A stretch of 64,000 bases of DNA from Pseudomonas fluorescens. Lineage in GTDB: Bacteria; Pseudomonadota; Gammaproteobacteria; Pseudomonadales; Pseudomonadaceae. Of this stretch, positions 44,444-53,063 are shown in pieces (positions within the stretch are counted from its first letter, which is position 1; every line of letters starts with the position of its first letter). The translations under genes and the position numbers were made by a program. Below the pieces are notes generated by a model. The model was not told the DNA's origin. It saw only the letters and a program-made list of their open reading frames with translations, and searched no databases. The DNA lies in assembly GCF_001708445.1 (NCBI RefSeq), contig NZ_CP015637.1, forward strand, positions 3,907,001-3,971,000, in the 5' to 3' direction.

Positions 44444-44612
44444 GGCCGCGGGTCCTTGGACAAGTGAGCGAGGAGGCCAGCACAGCAGATGCATGTGACC
44501 GTTGGATGACGGTGGGGGAGGGTCGAATCAGCTCATCTCAAACACACTGGAGATCAAAAAATGTGGGAGGGGGCTTGCCCTAATGCCGTTCAGTTAAGCG
44601 TACATCGCCTTC

Positions 44613-44712
44613 TGTAGGAGCGAGCTTGCTCGCGAAAAACTCACAGGCGACGCGTTGATTCAGGAAACACGCGTTATCGTTGACGTTTTTCGCGAGCAAG
44701 CTCGCTCCTACA
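44613..44712. repeat. REPIN copy 3 (100 bp), nested in REP arms
   Basis: A full REPIN lies in the same orientation as the copy at 9522. It is framed by outer REP arms near 44560 and 44750 (GGGAGGGGGCTTGC and its complement), so the whole 44560-44762 region could form nested hairpins. No gene is seen in the 44444-44935 gap. Confidence 0.88.
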
Positions 44713-44844
44713 AAAAAAGCATTTGGGGCAAGCCCACTCGCCACAGCAAGCCCCCTCCCACAGGGGATCTTCACAGGTCATATCAGCTCATTCCACATCC
44801 AGAATCGGGCAAAACCCACGGTTTACGGGGCTTCGCGGCGATCC

Positions 44845-44862
44845 CTGTCACAGAACCGTCAT
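44845..44862 (+). promoter_or_regulatory. Pho box upstream of TonB-dependent receptor
   Basis: CTGTCAC-AGAA-CCGTCAT matches the 7-4-7 PhoB consensus (CTGTCAT-N4-CTGTCAT) at 12 of 14 fixed positions. TAGCTT at 44873, ten bases downstream, is placed like a -10 element for a PhoB-dependent promoter. It lies 74 bases before the receptor ATG. Confidence 0.7.
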
Positions 44863-44935
44863 CCCCCACCCCTAGCTTGCCCTCCCAGTTGCCGGGCCAC
44901 TTGCCTGGCGCCAACGGACTCTTGGGGAGGATTTC

Positions 44936-47449
44936 ATGTACAAGCGCACCGGGCTCGTCAGCTTTACGCTTACTGCCTTGGCCCTGGCCATCGCCAGTGA
45001 ACGGCTCAACGCGGCGGAAGCGGCCACCACCGAACACGTTGAAGTGGTCGGCCAGGCTGCGGCCATCGACAAGGCCCTCAAGGAGCAGCGTTCCTCCGAC
45101 AGCATCAAGAGCGTGGTGCATGCCGACGGTGTGGCGCAGTTGCCCGACGAAAACGTTGCCGAAGCGGCGCAGCGCCTGCCGGGGATCAGCGTCGAGCGTG
45201 ACCAGGGCGAAGGGCGCTTTGTCAGCGTGCGCGGCCTGGGCCCGGACCTTAACAGCGTGACCATCAACGGTACCCTGGTGCCATCGCCCGAGAGCAAGCG
45301 GCGCGCCGTGGCCCTTGATGTGCTGCCCTCGGAACTGGTGCAGTCGCTGTCGGTGATCAAGACCCTGACCCCAGACATGGACGCCAACTCCCTGGGCGGT
45401 ACCGTCGACGTGAAGAGTCTCTCGGCCTTCGACCACAACGGCCTGTTCTACACCGGCAGCACCGAAGCCAGCTACGACAAGAATACCGGGCAGACCAGCC
45501 CGAAATTCTCCGGCGCCGCCAGTAACCGTTTCAGCCTCGGCGACGGCATCGACAACTTCGGCGTGGCGGCGGCGCTGAGCTGGCAAAAGCGCGACTTCGG
45601 CTCGGACAACGTCGAAACCGGCGGCGCCTGGGACTTCAGCCGGGGCGCGCGGCTTAACGAGTTCGAACAGCGCGACTACGACATCAGCCGCGAACGCGCC
45701 GGCGGTGGCCTGAACTTCGACTACAAGCCCGACGACCTCAGCAGCTACTACCTGCGCACCCTCTACAGCCGCTACAAAGACAGCGAAACCCGCAACTCCA
45801 CCAGTATTGAATTTGCCGACCCCCAGGCCGCTGGCGAACTGGGCGATGCCGAGGGCAAGCGCAAGCTGAAGAACCGTGAAGAAACCCAGGAAATCCAGTC
45901 CTACGTGTTCGGCGGCGAACGCATGCTGGGCCTTTGGACCTTGAGCGGCCAGGCCGGTTACAGCCAGTCCAGCGAAGACAGCCCGGCGCATATCGCAGGC
46001 GCCACCTTCGACGGCGGCGACTTTGCCAACAGCGGTTTCTACGACAAGGACAAGCCCCGCCCGATCATCGGCAGCGGCTTCTACGACGCCAGCAACTTCA
46101 CCCTCGACAAGGTCGATTGGGAAAAGCAGAACACCCGCGACACCGAGAAAAACCTGCGCCTGGACCTGGCCCGCGACTATGACCTGAGCGGTTACGCCTC
46201 CCAGGTCAAGTTCGGCGGCAAGGTCAGTCGACGGAACAAGGACAACGACCTTGAAGCCTGGGTCTATAAAGACTTCGACACCCTGGGCTACAGCGCCGAC
46301 CAGCTCAACCTCACCCAGTTCCAGAAGGGCAGCGTCGACTATCGCCTCGGCAACTACGGCCCAGGCATCAGTCCCGGCGCCATCAAGCAACTGATTGGCA
46401 GCCTCAACCCGGCGGATTTCTACGACGAGACCGAATCGCGGGTCAACGACTTCACCCTCCGCGAAGACATCAACGCCGGCTACCTGATGAACACCATCGA
46501 CATCGACGACTGGCGTTTTATCGCCGGCCTGCGTTACGAAGGCACCGAGTTCGAAGCCAAGGGGACCGGCGCCACCGACGGCCAGTTCACCGCCACCGAG
46601 ACCAAGCGCCGTTATCACCACTGGCTGCCGGGCCTGCATGCGCGCTACCAGATCGACAAGAACACCCAGGTGCGCGCGGCCTGGACCAAATCGGTGGTGC
46701 GCCCGACCTTTGGCCAGTTGGCACCGGGCTTTGTGATCGACGATGACGAAGCCACCTTCGGCAACCCGGACCTCAAGCCGCTGGAGTCGAGCAACCTGGA
46801 CCTGGGCATCGAGCATTTCATGGGCCGCGCCGGGACCGTGTCGGCGTTCGTGTTCTACAAGGACATCAAGCATTTCGTCTACAACACCGACCTCGCCGGC
46901 ACCGGCGCCTGGGCCAACTTCGCCGAGGCCCATACCTACGCCAACGGCGACAGCGCCAAGCTCTATGGCCTGGAACTGGCCTACTCACAGAAGTTCGACT
47001 GGCTGCCCGCACCGTGGAACGGTTTGCTGATCGGCGCCAACAGCACCTTCAGCCGGTCCAGCGCGGATATCGAAGGCTTCGACGCCGCCAGCGGCACGAA
47101 CCGCAAGCGCACTATCAGCCTGCCCAACCAGTCGGACACCGTCGGCAACCTGATGCTCGGTTGGGAAGACGACACGCTCAGCCTGCGCCTGTCGGCCAAC
47201 TACAAGTCGGCCTACCTGTATGAACTGGCGTCGATCAACGACAAGGCCCACGACCGGCACGTCGACGCGCAGACCTTCGTCGATTTCAGCGCGCGTTACT
47301 CGCTGACCAAGAACCTGCAAGTCAGCTTCGAGGCCCAGAACCTCACCGACGAGTCGTACTTCGTCTACACCGGCAACCGCAGCTACAACGGCCAATACGA
47401 AGAGTACGGCCCGACCTACAAAGTGGGCCTGACCTTCACCCATTTCTAA
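44936..47449 (+). CDS. TonB-dependent outer-membrane receptor, phytase-linked
   Basis: The 837-residue receptor has a signal peptide (ending LNAAEA near 28), a TonB-box-like EHVEVVGQ, a plug domain (LPDENVAEAAQRLPGISVERD and VRGLGPDLNSVTINGT near 70-115) and a 22-strand-type barrel ending in F (GLTFTHF). It is of the TonB receptor class that has fully plug-guarded barrels for large ligands. The next gene is a phytase, followed by a private ExbB-ExbD-TonB set, so it probably imports phytate or its breakdown products. A good ribosome site (GGGGAGGA) and a Pho box lie upstream. Confidence 0.9.
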   Translation: MYKRTGLVSFTLTALALAIASERLNAAEAATTEHVEVVGQAAAIDKALKEQRSSDSIKSVVHADGVAQLPDENVAEAAQRLPGISVERDQGEGRFVSVRGLGPDLNSVTINGTLVPSPESKRRAVALDVLPSELVQSLSVIKTLTPDMDANSLGGTVDVKSLSAFDHNGLFYTGSTEASYDKNTGQTSPKFSGAASNRFSLGDGIDNFGVAAALSWQKRDFGSDNVETGGAWDFSRGARLNEFEQRDYDISRERAGGGLNFDYKPDDLSSYYLRTLYSRYKDSETRNSTSIEFADPQAAGELGDAEGKRKLKNREETQEIQSYVFGGERMLGLWTLSGQAGYSQSSEDSPAHIAGATFDGGDFANSGFYDKDKPRPIIGSGFYDASNFTLDKVDWEKQNTRDTEKNLRLDLARDYDLSGYASQVKFGGKVSRRNKDNDLEAWVYKDFDTLGYSADQLNLTQFQKGSVDYRLGNYGPGISPGAIKQLIGSLNPADFYDETESRVNDFTLREDINAGYLMNTIDIDDWRFIAGLRYEGTEFEAKGTGATDGQFTATETKRRYHHWLPGLHARYQIDKNTQVRAAWTKSVVRPTFGQLAPGFVIDDDEATFGNPDLKPLESSNLDLGIEHFMGRAGTVSAFVFYKDIKHFVYNTDLAGTGAWANFAEAHTYANGDSAKLYGLELAYSQKFDWLPAPWNGLLIGANSTFSRSSADIEGFDAASGTNRKRTISLPNQSDTVGNLMLGWEDDTLSLRLSANYKSAYLYELASINDKAHDRHVDAQTFVDFSARYSLTKNLQVSFEAQNLTDESYFVYTGNRSYNGQYEEYGPTYKVGLTFTHF

Positions 47450-47466
47450 CCCACCCCATACCCCAC

Positions 47467-47566
47467 TGTAGGAGCGAGCTTGCTCGCGAAAAAGCCCGGA
47501 ACACCGCGTGCATCCAGACAGCCCGCGACATCGTTGACGTTCTTCGCGAGCAAGCTCGCTCCTACA
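47467..47566. repeat. REPIN copy 4 (100 bp)
   Basis: A 100-base REPIN with intact arms but a more diverged centre lies in the 138-base gap between the receptor and phytase genes. As an mRNA hairpin it could stabilise the upstream receptor message and lower read-through into phytase. Confidence 0.88.
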
Positions 47567-47587
47567 AGACAAGGATTTTGTTTGTTC

Positions 47588-49453
47588 ATGAGACTTTCCA
47601 AGCTATACCTGCTGATCGCCCTGGCCACCGGCGGCAATGCATTCGCCGCCGACCTGGCGCTGACCCCTTGGGCACCTAGCCTGAAGGCCGAAGCCGTGGC
47701 CTTCCTGCCCAACGCCAGCGAGCGCGTGGCCGCCAGCACCCGTGACGGCCTGCAACTGCTCGACAGCAAAGGCGCCGAACTGGCGCGTTTCAAAGGCAAC
47801 TTCAGCAGCCTCGACACCCGCGCCGCAGGCCCCCACGTGCTGGTCGCCAGCCTCGACAACGACCGCCAGCAGGCGCTGCTGATCAACCTGGACAGCGCCA
47901 GCAAAACCTGGGGCACGCCGGTCTACCTGCCGACCCGCGACTACCCGGTGAATGGCCTGTGCCTGTACCGCGACGCAGCGGCCAACCTGTTTGTGTTCCT
48001 GGTGGGCGAGGAGGGCAAGGGCGAGCAATGGCTGGTGGGCAACGGCTCGACGTTGCTCGCTGAACCCCAGCGCGTACGCGGTTTGCCGCTGCCGCCGTCG
48101 GCGCAGTTCTGCCAGGTGGACGACGCCACCCAGCAATTGGTGGTGAATGAAGAGAGTGTCGGCTGGTGGGCCTACCCGGCGCACCCGGAAGCCGATGTGA
48201 AACGCACCCCGGTGGCGCTGTTCGACAACCCCAAACGCGAAGCCGGGGCCATGGCGCTGGTACCCGGTGGCGTGGTCGCGCTGGACCCAAAGACCGCCAA
48301 GTTGCACCTGTTCCAGCAAACCGGCGAGCGCTGGGTGGAGCAATCGAGCCTGGGCCTGCCGGGCCTGAAAGAGCCGGAACAACTGGCGATCAATGGCCGC
48401 CAACTGCTGGTGCGCGATGACGACAGCGGCGCGCTCTACCAGGCCAGGCTCGACTGGCAGGCCAAGCCCGTCGCGGTGGCGCCGTGGCTGCCGGAGGTCG
48501 CGGCCTTGCGCCAGAGCGACCCGGTTGGCCGTCAGGGCGATGCGGCGGATGACCCGGCGATCTGGATTCACCCCGAAACACCGGGCAAAAGCCGTGTGCT
48601 CGGCACCAACAAAAAGCAAGGCCTGCTCGCCTACGACCTCGACGGCAAGCTGTTGCAGGAACTGGCGGTGGGCCGCCTGAATAACGTCGATGTACGCCCC
48701 CGCTTCAAGCTCGGCCAGCAAACGGTCGACCTGGCCGTGGCGAGCAACCGCGATCACAACAGCCTGAGCCTGTTCAGCATCGACCGTCAGAGCGGCGAGC
48801 TGCGTGAAGCCGGTGAAGTGCCCACGCCGCTCAAGGAAATCTACGGCATTTGCCTGTTCCAGCCAGCCAGCGGCGAGATCTACGCAATCGCCAACGGCAA
48901 GGACGGCACCTTCCTGCAATACCGCCTCAGCGCGCCGGACGGCCGGGTGCAGGGCGAGCTGGTGCGCCAGTTCAAGGTCGACAGCCAACCCGAAGGCTGT
49001 GTGGCCGACGACCAGCGCCAGCGCCTGTTTATCGGTGAAGAAGATGTGGGCGTGTGGGCGGTGGATGCGCGCGCCGATCAACCGGCGACCTTGACCAGCG
49101 TGATCAAGGTCGGCCCACAGTTGCATGCGGATGTCGAAGGCCTGGCGCTGTACCAGAGCGATAAGCATGACTACCTGGTGATCTCAAGCCAAGGCAATGA
49201 CAGCTACCTGGTGGTGGATGCCGAGCCGCCGTTTGCCGTGCATGGCGGCTTCCGCGTCGGCTTGAACGCCGCTGCCGGGTTCGACGGCGCTTCGGAAACC
49301 GATGGCCTGGAAGTCACCGCCATCAACCTCGGCGGGCCGTGGAGCCAAGGCATGCTGGTGGTGCAGGACGGGCGCAAGCGCATGCCCGAGCAAACCCAGA
49401 ACTTCAAGTTCGTGCCCTGGGCCGAGGTCACCCGCGCATTGAAATTGCCGTGA
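47588..49453 (+). CDS. Beta-propeller phytase
   Basis: The 621-residue secreted protein has a signal peptide (about 1-21, ending AFA) and two propeller halves. The C-terminal half (about 305-621) carries the phytase pattern GDAADDPAIWIHP, LGTNKKQGLLAYDLDGK, NNVDVRP and QPEGCVADD. The N-terminal half is a diverged propeller, as in other two-domain BPPs. These calcium-dependent enzymes release phosphate from phytate (inositol hexakisphosphate). The ATG at 47588 follows the REPIN; the longer frame from 47480 reads through the repeat. Position between the receptor and TonB genes supports phytate use. Confidence 0.9.
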   Translation: MRLSKLYLLIALATGGNAFAADLALTPWAPSLKAEAVAFLPNASERVAASTRDGLQLLDSKGAELARFKGNFSSLDTRAAGPHVLVASLDNDRQQALLINLDSASKTWGTPVYLPTRDYPVNGLCLYRDAAANLFVFLVGEEGKGEQWLVGNGSTLLAEPQRVRGLPLPPSAQFCQVDDATQQLVVNEESVGWWAYPAHPEADVKRTPVALFDNPKREAGAMALVPGGVVALDPKTAKLHLFQQTGERWVEQSSLGLPGLKEPEQLAINGRQLLVRDDDSGALYQARLDWQAKPVAVAPWLPEVAALRQSDPVGRQGDAADDPAIWIHPETPGKSRVLGTNKKQGLLAYDLDGKLLQELAVGRLNNVDVRPRFKLGQQTVDLAVASNRDHNSLSLFSIDRQSGELREAGEVPTPLKEIYGICLFQPASGEIYAIANGKDGTFLQYRLSAPDGRVQGELVRQFKVDSQPEGCVADDQRQRLFIGEEDVGVWAVDARADQPATLTSVIKVGPQLHADVEGLALYQSDKHDYLVISSQGNDSYLVVDAEPPFAVHGGFRVGLNAAAGFDGASETDGLEVTAINLGGPWSQGMLVVQDGRKRMPEQTQNFKFVPWAEVTRALKLP

Positions 49454-49454
49454 A

Positions 49455-49472
49455 CCGTCATCAACCGGTCAT
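49455..49472 (+). promoter_or_regulatory. Second Pho box, upstream of exbB
   Basis: CCGTCAT-CAAC-CGGTCAT fits the 7-4-7 PhoB pattern at 12 of 14 fixed positions and begins two bases after the phytase stop. TCGAAT at 49483 has -10-like spacing. It suggests a second PhoB-controlled promoter for the energy-coupling genes. Confidence 0.62.
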
Positions 49473-49500
49473 CACTTTTTAATCGAATGGGAGATTCACT

Positions 49501-50193
49501 ATGCACGCGACGATGGAACATATGACGATCTGGGGTTTGATCAGCGACGCCAGCCTGTTGGTCAAGGCGGTCATGGTCACCTTGCTGTTGGCGTCCTTGC
49601 TCAGCTGGTACCTGATTATCCAGCGCGGCAGTGTGCTGCGCCGCCTGGAACGGCAGTTGAACGGTTTTGTGCAACGCTTTCGCGCCGCGCCGGACTTGCA
49701 GGCGCTGTACCGCGACACGTTGCAGGCGGGCGAGGGCGGCGTGGCGCCGATCTTTATCGCCGGGGTCCAGGAATACCAGCACCTGCACAGCCATGATCCG
49801 CAGGTGCTCGAAGGCGTCGAGCGGGCCTTGCAGGTAGCGATCACCGAGCAGGAAATCGAGCTGGAAAAGGGCCTGCAATTTCTCGCCACCGTGGGGTCGG
49901 TCAGCCCGTACATCGGTCTGTTCGGCACGGTGTGGGGCATCATGAATTCCTTTATCGGCCTTTCCCAGGTGCAGCAGGCCACGTTGTCCACCGTAGCGCC
50001 GGGCATCGCCGAAGCCTTGATCGCCACGGCCATCGGCCTGTTTGCCGCCATCCCGGCGGTGATCGCCTATAACCGCTTCGCGGCGCGCGGCCAGACTCTG
50101 CTCACCCGTTACTACGCGTTTGGCAATGAGCTGCAAGTGCGCCTGCACCGCAGCCTGCGCGGTGCCGCGATCAACCTGGCCGTGGCCGCCTGA
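49501..50193 (+). CDS. exbB: ExbB/TolQ-family proton channel protein
   Basis: The 230-residue protein has three membrane helices (about 15-40, 125-150, 165-190) with the ExbB/TolQ signatures TVGSVSPYIGLFGTVWGIMNSF and AEALIATAIGLFAAIPAVIAYN. With ExbD and TonB it converts proton motive force to energy for TonB-dependent receptors. It is the first of a three-gene set that follows the phytase. A GGGAG ribosome site is upstream. The TolQ-like N-terminus makes a Tol label possible, but a TonB gene rather than TolA follows. Confidence 0.9.
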   Translation: MHATMEHMTIWGLISDASLLVKAVMVTLLLASLLSWYLIIQRGSVLRRLERQLNGFVQRFRAAPDLQALYRDTLQAGEGGVAPIFIAGVQEYQHLHSHDPQVLEGVERALQVAITEQEIELEKGLQFLATVGSVSPYIGLFGTVWGIMNSFIGLSQVQQATLSTVAPGIAEALIATAIGLFAAIPAVIAYNRFAARGQTLLTRYYAFGNELQVRLHRSLRGAAINLAVAA

Positions 50194-50207
50194 ACAGGAG
50201 CGCTCCC

Positions 50208-50654
50208 ATGTTAGTAAGGCCGCAACGCAAGCACGGGCCCAAGGCCGAGATGAACGTGGTGCCGTATATCGATGTGATGCTGGTGCTGCTGGTGATCTTC
50301 ATGGTGACCGCGCCGATGTTGACCCAGGGCGTGAAGATCGAACTGCCCAAGGTCGCCGCCGAGGCGTTGGCCACCGACACCCGCCAGCAGATCCTTACGC
50401 TGTCGGTAAAGGCCGACGGTGGCTATTACTGGAACCTCGGCGGCGAACTCGATACCCAACACCAGACCGACAGCGCCGTGAGCCTGGAGGAAATGGGCGC
50501 CAAGGTTATGCAGGTGGTGGCCGTGCGCAGCGACACCCAGGTCTACATCCGCGCCGACGACAACGCCGGTTACGGCCGTGTGGTCGCGGCCATGGCGGTG
50601 TTGCAGAAGGGTGGGGTCAGCAACCTGGGGCTGGTGACCGAGGCCCCGCAATGA
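50208..50654 (+). CDS. exbD: ExbD/TolR-family protein
   Basis: The 148-residue protein has one N-terminal membrane helix carrying the essential aspartate (NVVPYIDVMLVLLVIFMVTAP, with D near residue 24) and a periplasmic domain. It is the second subunit of the proton-driven energiser. Its stop overlaps the TonB gene start (ATGA). The gene lies 14 bases after exbB, with AGGAG upstream. Confidence 0.92.
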   Translation: MLVRPQRKHGPKAEMNVVPYIDVMLVLLVIFMVTAPMLTQGVKIELPKVAAEALATDTRQQILTLSVKADGGYYWNLGGELDTQHQTDSAVSLEEMGAKVMQVVAVRSDTQVYIRADDNAGYGRVVAAMAVLQKGGVSNLGLVTEAPQ

Positions 50655-51418
50655 CGGCGATGATCATGCACAGTCCGACCCTGCCGATGGCGCCCCGGGA
50701 TGCTTCGGGGTTTTGCAGAAACAGCCTCGCCGCCAGCCTGGCGGTGGCGCTGCACGTGGGCGTGCTGGCCGCGTTGATGCTGGGCTGGTCGACGGAGAAG
50801 CCTGTGGTGGATGCCCCTCGGGTGATGCACACGCAGCTGGTCATGCTGCCACCGGCGCCAGCGCCCGAGCCTGAACCGGTGGTGGCCGCGCCCGCACCGT
50901 CGGAGCCGCTGGTGGTACCGGTGCCGGCCCCGGCAAAGCCCACGGTCGACCCGCAGATCCAGGCGCAAAAACTCGAGAAAGCCGCCTTGGCGCGTAAACG
51001 CGTCGAAGACAAGAAAATCGAGCAGCAGCAGGAACGCCTGGCCACCGAACAACGCCACCGCGAGCTGGAACAACAGCGCCTCGATCAGCAACGCCTGGCC
51101 GCTGAAAAAGCCCGAGCTGCTACCCCAGCCCCGGCAGCGGCCTTCGACAGCCGCCAATACCAACCCCTGAGCAAGGAGGCACCGGACTATCCCGAACGCG
51201 CCCTGGACAAGCACATCGAAGGCGACTGCTCGGTGGAATACACCGTCAACCCCCAGGGCCGGGTAGAAAACCCCAAGGTGCTGGACGGCTGCCACCCCTT
51301 GTTTATCCGGCCTTCATTGGCGGCGGCGAATACTTTCCGTTACCAGCCGCGGATCGTCGAAGGCAAGGCCGTGGCCGTACCAGCGGTGCGCAACACCTTC
51401 CACTACCGCATCAAATAA
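50651..51418 (+). CDS. tonB: TonB-family energy transducer
   Basis: The 255-residue protein has a membrane helix (about 25-46), a proline-rich stretch with Pro-Ala-Pro-Glu repeats (about 65-100), a charged Glu/Arg/Gln coiled segment (100-160) and a TonB C-terminal domain (about 165-255) with two cysteines (DCSVEYTV and DGCHPLF). It should carry energy to the neighbouring receptor. The ATG overlaps the exbD stop; the longer frame from 50120 lies in upstream genes. Confidence 0.92.
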   Translation: MTAMIMHSPTLPMAPRDASGFCRNSLAASLAVALHVGVLAALMLGWSTEKPVVDAPRVMHTQLVMLPPAPAPEPEPVVAAPAPSEPLVVPVPAPAKPTVDPQIQAQKLEKAALARKRVEDKKIEQQQERLATEQRHRELEQQRLDQQRLAAEKARAATPAPAAAFDSRQYQPLSKEAPDYPERALDKHIEGDCSVEYTVNPQGRVENPKVLDGCHPLFIRPSLAAANTFRYQPRIVEGKAVAVPAVRNTFHYRIK

Positions 51419-51468
51419 AATTTTCCAATGGACACAGGCGCCATGTGGGAGAGGGGGCAAACCCTAAT

Positions 51469-51556
51469 TGTAGGAGCGAGCTTGCTCGCGAAAAACGTCA
51501 ACGATAACGCGTGTTTCCTGAATCAACGCGGCGCCTGTGAGTTTTTCGCGAGCAAG
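51469..51556. repeat. REPIN copy 5, truncated
   Basis: It matches the first 88 bases of the 100-base REPIN, with a centre almost identical to the 41304 copy, then breaks off within the second arm (GAGCAAG|AACTAGG). It marks a rearranged boundary just left of the insertion sequence. Confidence 0.85.
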
Positions 51557-51579
51557 AACTAGGCGTGATCGGACTTGTT

Positions 51580-51654
51580 GTGGCGAGCGGGCTTGCCCCG
51601 CGTTGGGCTGCGAAGCGGCCCCAAAACCAGGCACCGCGGTGTGTCAGTTAAAAA
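51580..51654. repeat. Half of 133-bp palindrome, cut by the insertion sequence
   Basis: These 75 bases are identical to 9671-9745, the left half of the long palindrome. The copy stops exactly at the IS boundary after five As; its right half is absent on the other side of the element. Confidence 0.9.
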
Positions 51655-51687
51655 TGAAGTGCGCCCCAAAAGCTGGACAGCTGTTGG

Positions 51688-52497
51688 TTAGGCTACAGCG
51701 GACCGGGTCCTGTACGCTACAGGGCTCAGTCCGCCAAGCTTCACTTTGATTCGCTTATGGTTGTAGTAATGGATGTACTCATCCAGCCCCGCTTGCAACT
51801 GCTCCACGCTTTCAAAGCTTTCCCGATAGTAGAACTCTGACTTCAGCGTGCCGAAGAAACTCTCCATTGTGGCGTTGTCATGGCAGTTTCCTTTGCGTGA
51901 CATGCTTTGCTCCAGCCCTGCTTTTTCTAGCCTCTCCCGGTACTTTGGATATCGATAGTGCCAGCCTTGATCTGAATGCAGCATTGGCTTGCCGCCCTCA
52001 GGTAAGCCTTCAATAGCTTTTTCCAGCATCTCGCCCACCAAGGCATATTGGGGACGTATTGCCGTCTGATAGGCCACGATTTCTCCGTTGTACAAGTCCA
52101 AAACTGGGGACAAGTACAGCTTTTTGCCGGCCACTTTGAACTCGGTGACATCCGTCACCCATTTCTGATTCGGTTGCTCAGCCTCGAACTGACGAGCCAA
52201 GGTGTTGGGCGACACTTCGCCCATCGGCCCTTTATACGACCTGTATTTCTTAGGCCGCACCGTGCATTTCAGACCCAGCTCCCCCATCAGTCGTCGTACC
52301 GTTTTACCGTTGATCAGCGATCTTTCTTTACGTAGTTCTAGCGTCATCCGACGGTAACCAAAGCGGCCCTTATGCTCGTTTTGGATGGTCTGGATAGAAG
52401 CTTTGATCGAGGAAAGTCGGTCCGCAACGCCCATCGCCTTGAGTTGGTAGTAGTACGTACTTCGCGCAAGGCTCACTAGCTTGAGCAAGTCACGCAA
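51688..52497 (-). CDS. IS3-family transposase OrfB (DDE integrase)
   Basis: The 269-residue visible frame contains an HTH_21 segment (GRFGYRRMTLELRKE) and the rve integrase core with the DDE triad: D in WVTDVTEFK, D in LHSDQGWHY and E in ATMESFFGTLKSE. The K/R seven residues after the Glu is kept (KSE). Translation normally arises by -1 frameshift from orfA at an A-rich slippery stretch (GAAAAAG) near 52530. The frame upstream of the listed start continues in register (ARLVSELKQHFP). Its stop lies within the 78-base end that recurs at 41449-41526. Confidence 0.93.
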   Translation of the reverse strand: MRDLLKLVSLARSTYYYQLKAMGVADRLSSIKASIQTIQNEHKGRFGYRRMTLELRKERSLINGKTVRRLMGELGLKCTVRPKKYRSYKGPMGEVSPNTLARQFEAEQPNQKWVTDVTEFKVAGKKLYLSPVLDLYNGEIVAYQTAIRPQYALVGEMLEKAIEGLPEGGKPMLHSDQGWHYRYPKYRERLEKAGLEQSMSRKGNCHDNATMESFFGTLKSEFYYRESFESVEQLQAGLDEYIHYYNHKRIKVKLGGLSPVAYRTRSAVA

Positions 52498-52523
52498 GGG
52501 AAAGTGTTGCTTAAGCTCACTGA

Positions 52524-53063
52524 CTAATCGGGCTTTTTCTTCTGTTCTTTCTCCCGCCTCATCACCGCCTCGCCTAACTCCCCAAGCTTTTTTAGATAAG
52601 CGTTCTCCATCCGTAGGTATTGGAGCTCATCAAGTAACGTCTTGTGCTCAGGCTCAGGGCTGGTGAGTGGGGCAGCGGTTTTGCGTGGTTTAGCAGGTGG
52701 TTTAGGCATAGCGGTGCTCAGTCCTCTTTTCCCTGACTCCAGGGCTTCAATACCGCCACTGTAATACTGCTGTTGCCATCTGCCCACCTGAGTGGAATCC
52801 CCCAAGTTGAAAAGCGCCGCTGCGCGGCGCAAGGAAAGGGAGTCATCCCACATGCACCGTAGAACAGAGAACTTGAACAAGGCACTGTAACGCTGGCCGG
52901 TACTGCTCAAGCTGGCCTCACCGTGTAATCGATAAGCCTCGACCCAACGACGAAGCAAGGTGGGGTCCATTTGAAATTGAGCGGCGACCCGGCGAAACCC
53001 TCGGCCTCGCTCAAGGAAAGCGGTGATGGCAGATAGCTTGAACTGCGTGGTGTACTTGCTCAT
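52524..53063 (-). CDS. IS3-family OrfA (helix-turn-helix)
   Basis: The 179-residue protein has two helix-turn-helix segments (FRRVAAQFQMDPTLLRRWVEAY and RRAAALFNLGDSTQVGRWQQQY) and a C-terminal leucine-heptad coil (LLDELQYLRMENAYLKKLGEL) for multimerisation. It binds the terminal repeats and supplies the N-terminus of the OrfAB transposase. The ATG at 53063 (MSKYTTQFK) is the family start; an extension to 53114 reads through the terminal repeat. It ends in QKKKPD at the slippery stretch. Confidence 0.93.
   Translation of the reverse strand: MSKYTTQFKLSAITAFLERGRGFRRVAAQFQMDPTLLRRWVEAYRLHGEASLSSTGQRYSALFKFSVLRCMWDDSLSLRRAAALFNLGDSTQVGRWQQQYYSGGIEALESGKRGLSTAMPKPPAKPRKTAAPLTSPEPEHKTLLDELQYLRMENAYLKKLGELGEAVMRREKEQKKKPD

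Noticed and set aside
44783..46933. 716-codon open frame antisense to the TonB-dependent receptor
   Set aside because: The translation is low-complexity Gly/Val/Ala; the receptor on the plus strand is complete.
47603..49168. 521-codon open frame antisense to phytase
   Set aside because: No motifs; the sense frame is a recognisable beta-propeller phytase.
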